38,705 nt of DNA from Lysobacter sp. Root690 (GCF_001427785.1 NZ_LMHM01000013.1:560040-598744), one strand, 5' to 3'. Counted from the first letter of the stretch, positions 1 through 8,903 are shown. The notes: a model not told the origin generated them from the sequence alone. Translations and numbers: made by a program.

Positions 1-45
1 ATAACGACGAACCTCGAACGCGGCATCGCAACCCTCAACCGCGAC

Positions 46-432
46 TCACCACTCCCGCCACTCCTCGGTAATGTCCTCGCCCTCGGCGCACAGGCCGGCC
101 ACCACCGCCGCGCCGAGGATCAACTCGCATAAGCCTTCGCGCTGATCGGTCTCGATCAGGCTGTGCCCGCAGCGCGCATTGAGCGCATTCAAGCCCAACA
201 CCGCGTCCTTGACCGCGCCGTGCGCGGCGGCGCTGTCGCCGCGTTCGGCCGCCGCGCTCATGGTCTCCAGAAAGCGGTCGATGATGCCTTCGCACTCGTC
301 GATCTGTTGCACGCTGTAACCCGCATCGACGCCGTCCTGCGCGAGGTCTTCGCGGTAGCTGCGCATGCCGTCGAGGATCTCGCTCTTGAGCTCGACGTAA
401 TTATTCGTTTCCACCTGCACCTTGCCCTCCAT
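46..432 (-). CDS. hypothetical protein, 128 aa
   Basis: I do not recognise a family. The 128-residue product starts at an ATG and is acidic (ends EEWREW), with predicted helices and no signal peptide or membrane segment, so it is probably cytoplasmic. It has three cysteines, at QIDECEG, NARCGHS and GLCEL. The Shine-Dalgarno match is weak. The reading frame is fully open and has the G/C-rich third positions of real genes here, and the overlapping opposite-strand frames look like shadows. It is divergent from the GGDEF gene, with about 310 nt between them. No function is proposed. Confidence 0.6.
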   Translation of the reverse strand: MEGKVQVETNNYVELKSEILDGMRSYREDLAQDGVDAGYSVQQIDECEGIIDRFLETMSAAAERGDSAAAHGAVKDAVLGLNALNARCGHSLIETDQREGLCELILGAAVVAGLCAEGEDITEEWREW

Positions 433-746
433 CGTGGCGATCCGTGGCCGGCGCCGCGCTCGTTCGCGGCATCGCCTTGCCGTGGTGAGTCTATCGGTTC
501 GACATTGCAGGCAGTGCGGCAGCGCCCCGTTCCAAGGTCGCGCAATCGCTGTGACGGGTATCGATGGTTGAGGCGTTCGCGCTCCAGTCGCATTGACGCC
601 GCCGGGCCGGCGTGCTGCGGCCGAACGGGTGGGGCGGGCGGCAAACAGTCGGTTCAGGCCGTTTTGTTAGACTGACCGCCGTGACCCGCCGTCCGCGAAA
701 ACGGTGCCGACGCGCCGTAAACCGGACACTTACCGGACGTGGTGCC
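433..746. other. intergenic region between divergent genes
   Basis: About 310 nt between a hypothetical gene on the minus strand and the diguanylate cyclase gene. It should hold both promoters. A TAGACT hexamer near 668 could be a -10 element for the plus strand, but no convincing -35 was seen. The open frames across it lack a ribosome binding site and look like GC-rich chance frames. Confidence 0.35.
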
Positions 747-1817
747 GTGCAGAAACCGCAGATTCCCGCAAACGAAACCGCGCGCCTGGAAGCGCTTCGC
801 CATTACGGCGTGCTCGACACTCCACCAGAACAGGACTTCGACGACCTGGTCGCGATCGCCGCGGCGATCTGCGACGTGCCCACCGCGCTGGTCAGCCTGA
901 TCGACGCCGATCGCCAATGGTTCAAGGCGCGCATCGGCCTGGACGCGCAGCAGACCCCGCGCGATCTCGCGTTCTGCGCACACGCCATCCTCGAGCCGAA
1001 CCGGACCATGGTCGTGCCCGATGCGCGCAACGACGAACGTTTCTTCGACAGCCCGCTGGTCACCGACGATCCGCATATCCGTTTCTATGCCGGCTCGCCG
1101 CTGGTCACCCCGGGCGGCGAAGCGATCGGCACCTTGTGCGTGATCGACAGCGAGCCGCGCGAATTGCAGCCGCATCAGTTCGATGCCCTGCAGGCCTTGT
1201 CGAAACAGACCTCGCGCCTGCTCGAACTGCGCCGGGTCAGCCGCGCGTTGGCCCAGCAGTTGCAGGAAAGCGATTGGTACGAACACAAACTGCTGCAGTA
1301 CCAGGCCGAACTGGAAGCCAGCAACGCCGACCTGACCGCCTTGACCCGCACCGACCCGCTGACCGGCCTGCCGAACCGCCGCGCCTTCGCGCTGGCGCTG
1401 GAACAGGCGGTGGCGCGCAGCGACGCGAACGCGCCGCTGCAGGTCGCGGTGCTCGATATCGATCATTTCAAGCTCATCAACGACGTCCACGGCCATCCCG
1501 AAGGCGACCGCATCCTGCAGGCCGTGGCCGATGCCTTGCGCCTGTATTCGGCCGGTCCCAACAGCGTCGCGCGCTACGGCGGCGAAGAGTTCCTGATGCT
1601 GTTCGAAGCGCCGTCGGCGCAGGCGCAACTGCAATGCGAATTCGTGCGCGAAGCGATCGCCAACCTGCCGGTCGGCTTGCCGCTGACGGTCAGCATCGGC
1701 CTAGCGGCTTATCGCGCGGGCGAGGAGACCGCCGCCACGTTCGCGCGCGCGGATCAGGCGTTGTATGTGGCCAAGCGCAGTGGGCGTAATCGGGTGATCG
1801 TTGCCGAGGACATGTAG
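747..1817 (+). CDS. GAF-GGDEF diguanylate cyclase
   Basis: Predicted to make cyclic di-GMP from two GTP. The 356-aa product has an N-terminal GAF-type sensor domain (about residues 25-165; LEALRHYGVLDTPPEQDFDD opening, typical of GAF proteins in this class), a short helical linker, then a GGDEF domain (about 190-356). The active-site loop is GGEEF at residues 278-282, preceded by DIDHFKLIND, whose first Asp is a metal ligand. The RxxD inhibitory site expected just before the loop is replaced by AGPN, so product inhibition through that site is unlikely. There is no membrane segment, so it should be cytoplasmic. I chose the GTG at 747 because the GAF homology begins just after it; the frame is open back to 612 and no start has a strong ribosome binding site. 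Confidence 0.88.
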   Translation: MQKPQIPANETARLEALRHYGVLDTPPEQDFDDLVAIAAAICDVPTALVSLIDADRQWFKARIGLDAQQTPRDLAFCAHAILEPNRTMVVPDARNDERFFDSPLVTDDPHIRFYAGSPLVTPGGEAIGTLCVIDSEPRELQPHQFDALQALSKQTSRLLELRRVSRALAQQLQESDWYEHKLLQYQAELEASNADLTALTRTDPLTGLPNRRAFALALEQAVARSDANAPLQVAVLDIDHFKLINDVHGHPEGDRILQAVADALRLYSAGPNSVARYGGEEFLMLFEAPSAQAQLQCEFVREAIANLPVGLPLTVSIGLAAYRAGEETAATFARADQALYVAKRSGRNRVIVAEDM

Positions 1818-1830
1818 TTACAGCGCGTAG

Positions 1831-2440
1831 ACGCAGCTTCCAGAAGCATTCCCCCCCCTTTGGAAAAGGGGGGCTAGGGGGGATTCGCTTTTACCCGCAG
1901 ATCGCGGCGTCGTGTACGAAAAGCGAATCCCCCGCGCGAATCGACCAAGTACACACATCCAGCCCGCGCGGCGCGCCGCCCCCTTTTCCAAAGTGGGCTG
2001 ATTGACGCGCAACGCTACGAGGCCGAGATGGCGCGCCGATTCCAAACCAAGACGCAGCTTCCAGAAGCATTCCCCCCTTTGGAAAAGGGGACTAGGGGGA
2101 TTAGCTTTTACCCGCAGATCGCGGCGTCGTGTACGAAAAGCGAATCCCCGGCGCGAACCGGCCAAGTACACAGATCCAGCCCGCGCAGCGCGCCGCCCCC
2201 TTTTTCAAAGTGGGCTGATTGACGCGCAACGCTGCGAGGTTGAGATAGCGCGACGATTCCAAGCCAAAACGCAGCTTCCCGAAGCATTCCCCCCTTTGAA
2301 AAAGGGGGGCTAGGGGGGATTTGCTTTTACCCGCAGATCACTGCGCCCCGCACGAAGAGCAAATCCCCCGCGCGAATGAGCGAAGTACAGACATCTCGCG
2401 TGCGCAGCGCGCAGCCCCCTTTTTCAAAGGGGGCGAATGG
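1831..2440. repeat. tandem array of ~220-bp hairpin-forming repeats, about 2.8 copies
   Basis: Three head-to-tail copies begin at 1831, 2052 and 2269 (periods 221 and 217 bp); the last is cut at about 2440. Each copy opens with ACGCAGCTTCC and a run of C, TTT and A/G that folds on itself (CCCCCTTTGGAAAAGGGGG). A second inverted repeat follows (GGGGGATTCGCTTTT against AAAAGCGAATCCCCC, roughly 25-nt loop), and the copy ends with a GC-rich stretch carrying CCCCCTTTTTCAAAG. No gene with a believable start lies inside. It looks like a non-coding intergenic repeat family amplified in place. A terminator role for the hairpins is possible but not shown. Confidence 0.85.
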
Positions 2441-2500
2441 ACGAAATGATTGGCCAAGCTGTTTAAGCGTGGCGGCTCGGTGTCCCGCTCGCATTAGCAC

Positions 2501-3130
2501 TCACCGATATACCCGCTCCCGCTCCGCCTGCAACCGCTGGCGCAGATATTCGTCGCGAGTGACGCCGCCGGGAATCTGCTGCATCGCCAACACCTCGGCG
2601 ACCACCACGCGTTCGCGCTGCTTGTAAGTCTGAAAGCGCGTGTCGTGCTGCTGCTGTTCGATCCATTGCTGCTCGCGGCGTTTCGCATCGGCGCGGTAAC
2701 GCGTCGCCAGTTGCTGCACCATCGCCGCCTGCTGCGCTTCGTCGGCGACGGTGGCCTGGATCAGGCCGACCCGCAGCAGCATCGATTCGCCGGCCGACAG
2801 TTCGCTCGCGTTTTCGTAGCGTTCGATGTCCTCGCGCAGCGCCTGCGCGCGGCGTTCGCGTTCGGCCGGACCCAGCGAGGCGGCCTTGCGGAAGAAGTCG
2901 TGGGCATCGGACTGGAACTGCTTGCGTTGCTGATAATCGCGCGCTTTCGGCGTCGCCAGCAGGTTGTGCAATGAAGGATCGGGTTTGCCGGCGGCGACCG
3001 CGGCTCCCGTCGATGTCGTGGGCGCGGCCTGCGCGCGCGCCGGGCGCAGCGGGTTCCAGCCCAGGCTGACCGCCGCGGCGCAGGCCGCGACGGTCAGGGC
3101 AAGACCCAGCATGAGGATGTTGCGATTCAT
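2501..3130 (-). CDS. membrane-anchored helical protein, possible accessory factor of the upstream esterase
   Basis: 209 aa. Residues 4-17 form a hydrophobic N-terminal segment (ILMLGLALTVAAC) that could be a membrane anchor or, less surely, a lipobox ending at Cys17. An Ala/Pro/Thr-rich linker to about residue 48 follows, then a long charged helical region rich in Arg, Glu and Gln. Anchor, variable linker and helical body resemble lipase-specific foldases (Lif) and phospholipase accessory proteins, but I see no decisive signature and it is shorter than typical Lif proteins. It begins 14 nt after the stop of the secreted hydrolase on the same strand, with an AAGG ribosome binding site, so co-transcription is likely. 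A dedicated periplasmic helper for that hydrolase is an inference from this pairing. Confidence 0.72.
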   Translation of the reverse strand: MNRNILMLGLALTVAACAAAVSLGWNPLRPARAQAAPTTSTGAAVAAGKPDPSLHNLLATPKARDYQQRKQFQSDAHDFFRKAASLGPAERERRAQALREDIERYENASELSAGESMLLRVGLIQATVADEAQQAAMVQQLATRYRADAKRREQQWIEQQQHDTRFQTYKQRERVVVAEVLAMQQIPGGVTRDEYLRQRLQAERERVYR

Positions 3131-3144
3131 GCCTTATCGTCTCA

Positions 3145-4548
3145 TCAGGCCAGCAGCTGGTCGACCAGCCAGTACAGCAGGTTGAATGGCTTGGCCTTGT
3201 CGGCCGCGTCGCTGGCTTCGCTGGCGTCGAGCACCTTGCCGTTGCCGTCGAGCACGCTGTCGATGAAGTTCTTCAACTCCAGGTTCTGCGCCTGCACGTC
3301 GCCGTTCTTGAAATCGACGATGGTCGTGCAGTGGCTCTCGTTCAAGGCGCGGTACTGCGGGAAGTAACCGCCGAAGTTGTCCAGCGTGTTCAAGCGCGCG
3401 GCCAGGCGGGTGGTGTCGCTGCCCCACTTGGCGTGGATCAGCGCTTCCTTCGCGGCCTGGTTCGGCGCCTGGGCGATATCGTCGTGGAAACGCTCGTACG
3501 AGTAGGACGAATAGTTCAGGTCCTGCCAGAAATGGGTCTGGCCCAGGCGATCGTTACGGTGCTTGTTGGCCAGCGCCGGATAGATCGAACCCAGTTCGTT
3601 GAGATCGATCTGCGGCAGACCGGCGGCGAGGAAGGCCAACGGGCCGTTCGGCGCGTCCAGGCCCCACACGTCGCGGATCTTGTTCATCAGCGGCTGCGAG
3701 GGGTATTCGGCCGGATTGCCGTTGCGCGGGGTCGGGAAGATCGGGCCGGAGTCGTCGATCAGGTACGCGCTGCTCGGCGCCAGATCGCTGCGCACCGAAT
3801 CGTAGGCGATCAGGCTGCCGGCGCCGCCGGCGCTGCAACCGGTGCTGAGCATCTGGCCCGGACGCGGCAGGTTGTCCTTGAGCCACGCGGTCATCGCGCG
3901 GGTATTGCGCAGGCCGTTGTGGTGCCACACCAACGGCTGCTGCTGTCCGCTCGGATCGGGATACACCGCGACCTTGTCGCCGCTGTAAATATCGCCGGTG
4001 CAGTAAGGCACGTAAACCATGTTCCAGTTCTGGGTCTTGACCGCATCGAACGGGCTCACGCGCGTCACGAACGGACTGACCAGGCTGGCGCCCGGGTTGA
4101 GCAGCTTCATGTAGTCGTCGGGCACGCCGTTGGGATTGCGCGCGCCGCGCACGCCGGTCGCGCCGGTGCAGCTCGCATAGTCCCAGCACGCGCCGCCGCC
4201 TTCCATGTAGATGATGGTGTTGGTGGTGTTGGGCACGCGGTTGACGAAGATCTTGTACGGCGAACCGTTGCCGCAGATCGCGCCGGTTTCCGCCGGCAGT
4301 TGCACGGTCTGCCATTGGTAGTACGCGGCCGGGTCGAAACCGTCGGCGCGCGTGGCGTCGCGGCTGAGCAGCGGGTATTGGCCGGTGCGTTGCGCGGCCT
4401 GGACCTTGTTGTCGGCCTTGGGCGGCGACACCAGGTTGCGAATGGTCTGGAAAAATCCGTAATCGCCCTGTTCGGCCTGCGAGGGCAGGCTCGACAAGGC
4501 GACGGCGCCGCCCACGAGGGCGACGGCCAGATAGCGGCTTACTGCCAT
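3145..4548 (-). CDS. secreted pectinacetylesterase/Notum-like serine hydrolase
   Basis: 467-aa exported alpha/beta-hydrolase. A signal peptide covers residues 1-25 (cleavage after SQA). The fold is suggested by MEGGGACWDY (115-124), the usual oxyanion-hole segment, by GCSAGG (237-242) with nucleophile Ser239, and by a late histidine in NESHCTT (His406). These are hallmarks of the pectinacetylesterase/Notum family (PF03283-like). Several cysteines suggest disulfides in an extracytoplasmic protein. The natural substrate cannot be read from sequence; pectin acetyl groups, other carboxylic esters or polyesters are possible. The ATG at 4548 was chosen because it has a strong AAAGGAGAG site and immediately precedes the signal peptide; the frame extends to 4680 without such support. 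It is first in an operon with the helical protein downstream. Confidence 0.85.
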   Translation of the reverse strand: MAVSRYLAVALVGGAVALSSLPSQAEQGDYGFFQTIRNLVSPPKADNKVQAAQRTGQYPLLSRDATRADGFDPAAYYQWQTVQLPAETGAICGNGSPYKIFVNRVPNTTNTIIYMEGGGACWDYASCTGATGVRGARNPNGVPDDYMKLLNPGASLVSPFVTRVSPFDAVKTQNWNMVYVPYCTGDIYSGDKVAVYPDPSGQQQPLVWHHNGLRNTRAMTAWLKDNLPRPGQMLSTGCSAGGAGSLIAYDSVRSDLAPSSAYLIDDSGPIFPTPRNGNPAEYPSQPLMNKIRDVWGLDAPNGPLAFLAAGLPQIDLNELGSIYPALANKHRNDRLGQTHFWQDLNYSSYSYERFHDDIAQAPNQAAKEALIHAKWGSDTTRLAARLNTLDNFGGYFPQYRALNESHCTTIVDFKNGDVQAQNLELKNFIDSVLDGNGKVLDASEASDAADKAKPFNLLYWLVDQLLA

Positions 4549-5105
4549 GATGTCTCTCTCCTTTGAATCGTCATGAAGGGAGGAGCGAAACGCGTATTCG
4601 GCGCGTGCTAGGGCGTGCGCGCGGCCGGTTCCCCTCCGTACTGCAGCGTCCGGAATAGCGGTGGCGGGGTGACGGGTCAATCGCGATGGGGCGTGTTTAC
4701 CGGCCGCGCCGCAGATTGGCCGCGATTGCGGCTACCGGTGGCCGCTATTGCCCCTGAAACCGTCACGAAACGGCGCGGCGCGCGCGCGGGTTCGTGCGCT
4801 GCAGCATGTGATCCGCATCGCCTATTGCGCGCGCGTGTGCTGCGTCACTGCGACTGCGTGTCGGCGGTGGCGCGTTGGCCGCTGATGCGGGGACGGATGT
4901 GACGCGGGCCGCGGCCGCGATGGTGTGTAGTCGCCGCGATCGATGAGCGCGCGATCACCGAGTGGCTTCGTATTGCACTGTAGGAGCGGCGCAAGCCGCG
5001 ACCGCGCTGCATCGGGTTCGCGGCGAAAGGTGCTTTCGTCGCGATCGGTTGGTCCGCGGCCGCGACTCACGCCGCGCCTGCAGGCAGCCCAGGTCGCCGC
5101 GCCGC
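4549..5105. other. intergenic region, holds one REP-like repeat
   Basis: 557 nt between the esterase gene, whose promoter should lie here, and the 3' end of the EamA gene. The only structure I can support is the short intergenic repeat at 4979-5007. Open frames in both directions lack ribosome binding sites and recognisable products. Confidence 0.4.
4979..5007 (+). repeat. short intergenic REP-like repeat, copy 1
   Basis: Core CTGTAGGAGCGGCGCAAGCC followed by GCGACCGCG. The centre GCGGC-GCAA-GCCGC can form a small stem with a GCAA loop. The same element recurs at 8904, 9084, 9166 and 21263, always between genes. Similar repeats are common in Lysobacter and relatives. Confidence 0.8.
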
Positions 5106-6017
5106 TTACTCGCCCGGTACCGCGCCCGCCGTCGATGCGGCCGATGCGCGCCGCCGCGCCAGCACCGCTTCGCGATGGGCGATATACGCGTTCGATCCGA
5201 GAATGATCGCCGCGCCGATCACCGTGTAGATGTCCAGCGATTCGCCAAACCACAGCCAGCCGGCGGCGGCGACCAGCGGCAACTGGGTGAAGCTGATCGG
5301 CGTCAGCGCCGAGACCTCGCCCAGCTTCAACGCATGCGTCCACAGCACCTGACCGCCGGTGCCGAACAGGCCGGCGGCGGCGATCCACAACCAGGTGATG
5401 CCGTGCGGCCATTGCCACACGAACAAGGCCGGCAGCAGCGACATCGGCACCCAGAACGCGTAGGTGTACAGCACGATGGTGTTGGCCGAATCGACCTTCG
5501 ATAGCTGCTTGATCTGGATAGCGATCACGCCGCCGAGGACCGCGGCGAGCAGCGCCGCCAGGCTGTCGATGGAGAACTCCGTCGAGCCCGGCCGCACGAT
5601 GATCAACACGCCGATAAAGCCGGCCGCGACCGCGAGCCAGCGCCGCGCGCGCACGTGTTCGCGCAGGAACAGCACCGCGGCGATGGTGACGAAGATCGGC
5701 GTGGAGTAGGTCAGCGAAATCGCCTGCGCCAGCGGCAGATGGCCCAGCGCCCAGAACCCGGCCAGCATCGAGAACATGCCGATCAGGCAACGCACGAAAT
5801 ACTTCGGCAATTGCCTGGTGCGCAGTTCGGCGCGCTGCGCGCCCAGCAACAGCGGCAACACCGCTAGCAATCCGAACAGGTTGCGGAAGAACGCGATCTC
5901 GAAGGTGTGCAGCGAGGCCGAAGCCAGCCGGATCGCGATCGCCATCACCCCGAAACACAAGGTGCTCGCCAACATCAGGCCGGCGGCACGCAGCGGATGC
6001 GCCGGGGTTGCGCTCAC
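5106..6017 (-). CDS. EamA-family (DMT superfamily) membrane transporter
   Basis: 303-aa inner-membrane protein of the drug/metabolite transporter superfamily. About ten hydrophobic helices are visible, arranged as two EamA halves; the first runs from ASTLCFGVMAIAIRLAS to about residue 140 and the second starts at AALLAAVLGGVIAIQIKQL. The motif ALGHLPLAQAISLTYSTPIF near residue 85 is typical of the family. The charged C-terminal tail is cytoplasmic. Substrate cannot be predicted; relatives export amino acids, nucleosides or cofactors. The GTG start at 6017 overlaps the murB stop (GTGA), so translational coupling to murB is likely. The frame continues upstream inside murB but has no reason to be used there. 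Confidence 0.88.
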   Translation of the reverse strand: MSATPAHPLRAAGLMLASTLCFGVMAIAIRLASASLHTFEIAFFRNLFGLLAVLPLLLGAQRAELRTRQLPKYFVRCLIGMFSMLAGFWALGHLPLAQAISLTYSTPIFVTIAAVLFLREHVRARRWLAVAAGFIGVLIIVRPGSTEFSIDSLAALLAAVLGGVIAIQIKQLSKVDSANTIVLYTYAFWVPMSLLPALFVWQWPHGITWLWIAAAGLFGTGGQVLWTHALKLGEVSALTPISFTQLPLVAAAGWLWFGESLDIYTVIGAAIILGSNAYIAHREAVLARRRASAASTAGAVPGE

Positions 6018-7054
6018 CAGCGCGCGCCGACGATGCGCGGCTCGGGTTCGATCGCGACCGCGAACCGCGCCTGCACCGAGTCGGCGATGCGGCGGGCGAG
6101 GTCGAGCAATTGCAGGCCGCTGGCGCCGCCGTGGTTGACCAGCACCAGCGCGTGCGCGGCCGATACGCCGGCGTCGCCGTCGCGATGGCCTTTCCAGCCG
6201 CAGGCGTCGATCAGCCAGGCCGCCGACAGCTTGCGGGTGTCGGCATCGGCGCCGCGAAACACCGGCATCGCCGGATGCTGCGCGAGCAAGGCTTCGGCCT
6301 GCGCGGCGGCGACGATGGGATTCTTGAAGAAGCTGCCGGCGTTGCCGAGCACCGCCGGGTCGGGCAGTTTGCGCCGGCGGATCGCGATCACCGCGTCGGC
6401 CACTGACTGCGGCGTCGGCGTGTTCACGCCCATCGCCGCGAGTTCTTCGCCGATGCCGGCGTAGTCGAGCTTGAGCGCGGGCGCGCGTGGCAGGGCGAAT
6501 TCGACCGCGGTGATCAGATAGCGGTCGGGCGATTGCTTGAAGCGACTGTCGCGGTAGGCGAATTCGCAAGCAGCATTGTCGAAGCGATGCCACTGCCCGC
6601 TTGCCGGTTCGAAGGCCTCGACCGCATGCACGAAATCGCGCACTTCCACCCCGTAGGCGCCGATGTTCTGAATCGGCGAGGCGCCGACGGTGCCGGGGAT
6701 CAGCGCCAGGTTCTCCAGCCCGGCGAGGCCCTCGGCGAGGCTGTGCATGACGAACTCGTGCCAGATCACTCCGGCGTCGGCGCGCACGATGGCGCGATCG
6801 CCGTCGCCGCCGAGGGTCGCGATGCGGCGGCCGCTGAGCTCGAGCACGGCGCCGTCGGCATCGCCGGCGAACAGCAGATTGCTGCCGCCGCCGAGGGTCA
6901 GCGCGATGCCGTCGTTCAATGGACCGGTCTGCAGCGCCTGCGGCAGCGCCGCGGCATCGTCGATCGACACCAGCCAGGGCGCGCGCGCGGCAACGCCGAA
7001 GGTATTGCGGTGTTGCAGCTCAGCGTCGCGCACGATGCGCGGTTCAGCGGTCAT
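6014..7054 (-). CDS. murB: UDP-N-acetylmuramate dehydrogenase MurB
   Basis: Reduces UDP-N-acetylglucosamine enolpyruvate to UDP-N-acetylmuramate with NADPH and FAD, the second committed step of peptidoglycan precursor synthesis in the cytoplasm. The 346-aa product matches the long MurB form of Escherichia coli. FAD-binding motif GGGSNLL lies at 55-61; IPGTVGASPIQNIGAYG at 119-135 is the family signature; Tyr167-Arg168 sit in EFAYRDSRFK; the proton-donor serine is Ser241 in NAGSFFKNP; a late EPEPRIVG carries the conserved glutamate. It lies 73 nt downstream of pyrD on the same strand and overlaps the transporter gene at its 3' end, so a pyrD-murB-eamA transcript is plausible. Confidence 0.96.
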   Translation of the reverse strand: MTAEPRIVRDAELQHRNTFGVAARAPWLVSIDDAAALPQALQTGPLNDGIALTLGGGSNLLFAGDADGAVLELSGRRIATLGGDGDRAIVRADAGVIWHEFVMHSLAEGLAGLENLALIPGTVGASPIQNIGAYGVEVRDFVHAVEAFEPASGQWHRFDNAACEFAYRDSRFKQSPDRYLITAVEFALPRAPALKLDYAGIGEELAAMGVNTPTPQSVADAVIAIRRRKLPDPAVLGNAGSFFKNPIVAAAQAEALLAQHPAMPVFRGADADTRKLSAAWLIDACGWKGHRDGDAGVSAAHALVLVNHGGASGLQLLDLARRIADSVQARFAVAIEPEPRIVGARW

Positions 7055-7127
7055 GCGCGAAGGCCGGATTGAGTGGATCAGTGGGTGACATCTGGAAGCG
7101 GGCGGACTCGAAAGCGATGGCGGCGGC

Positions 7128-8186
7128 TCAGATCGTCGGCGGCACGTGGCCGCGACTGGGCGCTTCCTTGCGGCGGCGGATGGCGTCGACGCACTCGTGC
7201 ACCAGCGCCGGGCCGCGATACACCAGCCCCGAATAGCACTGCACCAGGCTCGCGCCGGCGGCCATCTTGGTCACCGCGTCGGCGCCCGACAGAATGCCGC
7301 CGACCCCGATCATCGGGATGCTCTCGGGCAGGCGCGTGCGCATCTTGCGCAGCACCGTGGTCGATTGGGTCATCAGCGGACGGCCGGACAGGCCGCCCAT
7401 CTCGTTCGCGAATGGGCTGCCTTCCACACCGTCGCGGGCGATGGTGGTGTTGGTCGCGATCACACCGTCGACCTGCAACTCGCCGAGCACGCGGCCGGCG
7501 GCTTCGATGTCGTCGTCGGACAGGTCCGGCGCGATCTTGACCAGCATCGGCACCCGCTTGCCTTCGCGCGCTGCGAGCTTCTCCTGCGCCTCGCGCAGGT
7601 TGCCGACCAGCCGCCGCAGCGATTGTTCTTCCTGCAGTTCGCGCAAGCCCGCGGTGTTGGGCGAGGAAATATTGACGGTGATGTAGTCGGCCAGCGGGTA
7701 CACGCGTTCTAGGCAGTAGAGGTAATCGTCCTCGGCGCTCTCGTTCGGGGTGTCCTTGTTCTTGCCGATGTTGATGCCGAGCAGCCCGCGTTTGCGCCGG
7801 GCCTTGGCCACGTTGCGCACCAGCGCATCGACGCCTTCGTTGTTGAAGCCCAGGCGATTGATCACCGCCTGCTGTTCGGGCAGGCGGAACATGCGCGGCT
7901 TGGGGTTGCCGGCCTGCGGCTTGGGCGTGACCGTGCCGATTTCGATGAAGCCGAAACCCAGCGACAGCAGCGCATCGATGTGCGCGCCGTTCTTGTCCAG
8001 GCCGGCGGCCAGGCCGACCGGGTTGGGGAAGCTCAGGCCGAGGACTTTGGTCGGCAGCGGCTTGGGCGGCCGGGCCATCAGCGGGTTGAGGCCGCTGCGA
8101 TAAGCCGTCTCCAGCGCCGTCAGGCCGAGACCGTGCGCGCGTTCGGCATCCAGTCCGAAGAGGAAGGGGCGGGCAAGGCTATACAC
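7128..8186 (-). CDS. pyrD: dihydroorotate dehydrogenase (quinone), class 2
   Basis: Oxidises dihydroorotate to orotate at the inner membrane with FMN and a quinone acceptor, step four of pyrimidine synthesis. The 352-aa product opens with the amphipathic membrane-contact segment [19 protein letters not shown] that defines class 2 enzymes. It contains [10 protein letters not shown] (58-67), NISSPNT (172-178) with catalytic Ser175, [20 protein letters not shown] and [10 protein letters not shown] for FMN phosphate binding. I chose the GTG at 8186: it puts the catalytic serine at 175, as in Escherichia coli, and starts the protein at the conserved segment. An in-frame ATG at 8231 would add 15 residues; neither has a good ribosome binding site. 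The C-terminal tail ([10 protein letters not shown]) is slightly longer than usual. Confidence 0.95.
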   Translation of the reverse strand: MYSLARPFLFGLDAERAHGLGLTALETAYRSGLNPLMARPPKPLPTKVLGLSFPNPVGLAAGLDKNGAHIDALLSLGFGFIEIGTVTPKPQAGNPKPRMFRLPEQQAVINRLGFNNEGVDALVRNVAKARRKRGLLGINIGKNKDTPNESAEDDYLYCLERVYPLADYITVNISSPNTAGLRELQEEQSLRRLVGNLREAQEKLAAREGKRVPMLVKIAPDLSDDDIEAAGRVLGELQVDGVIATNTTIARDGVEGSPFANEMGGLSGRPLMTQSTTVLRKMRTRLPESIPMIGVGGILSGADAVTKMAAGASLVQCYSGLVYRGPALVHECVDAIRRRKEAPSRGHVPPTI

Positions 8187-8362
8187 GAGGTCGGGGGGCA
8201 CTCGGGTCGGGGAACGCGGATTATCGCCCATGCGGGCGCTTGGGGGCGAGCGCCGCGTGGCGGGCCGGGACATGCATGCGCGTCGGGGAGCCGTGTGAGC
8301 GAACATTCCAGGCCGGTGTCGTTGAATTCCACGGCGGCGATCGCGAAACGCGCACCCGTCCC

Positions 8363-8392
8363 TTGACCCTTCGCGTCGGCGCCGCCTAGCGT
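8363..8392 (+). promoter_or_regulatory. promoter of cysteine-rich peptide gene 1
   Basis: TTGACC at 8363-8368, 18 nt, TAGCGT at 8387-8392. The same pair with 17-18 nt spacing stands before the peptide genes at 10606 and 11148, and a weaker form before the gene at 9735. Conservation between paralogues supports a real sigma70-type promoter. Confidence 0.7.
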
Positions 8393-8397
8393 GAATC

Positions 8398-8415
8398 CAC
8401 CAGAACGGACTGGTG
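8398..8415 (+). promoter_or_regulatory. 5' leader hairpin of peptide gene 1
   Basis: CACCAG-AACGGA-CTGGTG, a perfect 6-bp stem just past the predicted transcription start and before the AGGAGGG site at 8420-8426. The other promoter-bearing paralogues carry a matching CCAG-n-CTGG hairpin at the same place. It may stabilise the mRNA end or bind a regulator. Confidence 0.6.
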
Positions 8416-8432
8416 TCACAGGAGGGATTCTC

Positions 8433-8654
8433 GTGAACATGAGCTACCGCAGCATTCGCCTGACCGCGCTCGCGGTCGGCCTTTTCGGCTTCGCCGCCTC
8501 GCTCACCGCAACCGCCGGCGAGGAAGATTGCGAACGCTGCCGACTGCTGTTCCAGATCTGCATGACCAGCACCCCGGGCGACCTGGCTTGTTACGAGCAA
8601 CTCTGGGATTGCGAGCGCCAGGCCGAGTGCCCGATCGGTTTGCAGACCATTTGA
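8433..8654 (+). CDS. secreted six-cysteine peptide, family member 1
   Basis: 73 aa. The signal peptide (about 1-28) has a basic start, the shared core [10 protein letters not shown] and an AxA cleavage site. The mature chain of about 45 residues has six cysteines spaced C-x2-C-x6-C-x9-C-x6-C-x5-C, so up to three disulfides are expected after export. It is acidic and ends CPIGLQTI. The GTG at 8433 was chosen because AGGAGGG lies 6 nt upstream and two paralogues also start GTG-AAC; an ATG at 8439 is the alternative. It is one of five paralogues within 3 kb and the only one on the plus strand, convergent with the rest. I know no characterised family with this pattern; function is unknown. Confidence 0.85.
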   Translation: MNMSYRSIRLTALAVGLFGFAASLTATAGEEDCERCRLLFQICMTSTPGDLACYEQLWDCERQAECPIGLQTI

Positions 8655-8903
8655 GTTGAGTTCGCGCGAGCCGGCGCCCGGACGTCCAGCCCCGCATGTG
8701 CGCGCTTGGACGTGGCTGGGTGTTGCGCCGTTTTGAGCGGCCGGGGTGTTCGTGCATGGTGCGGGCGGACGGCATGCGGTTGGAGCGGATCCGTTCTCGC
8801 GGCAGCGGCCGCCTGCGTCGGATTTGCTTCGCTCGTGAGCCGCGCCGCGGTACTTCGTTCGCGGGCTAAGCGGCGACGCCTGAGGTTTGTCGTGATTGCG
8901 GTA

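Noticed and set aside
1818-2313. Open frames of 64-117 codons through the hairpin repeats
   Set aside because: They repeat the same peptide in each DNA repeat copy, have no starts with ribosome sites and cross strong hairpins.
1831-2440. CRISPR array
   Set aside because: The units are about 220 bp, nearly identical throughout and have no spacer pattern; no cas genes are present.
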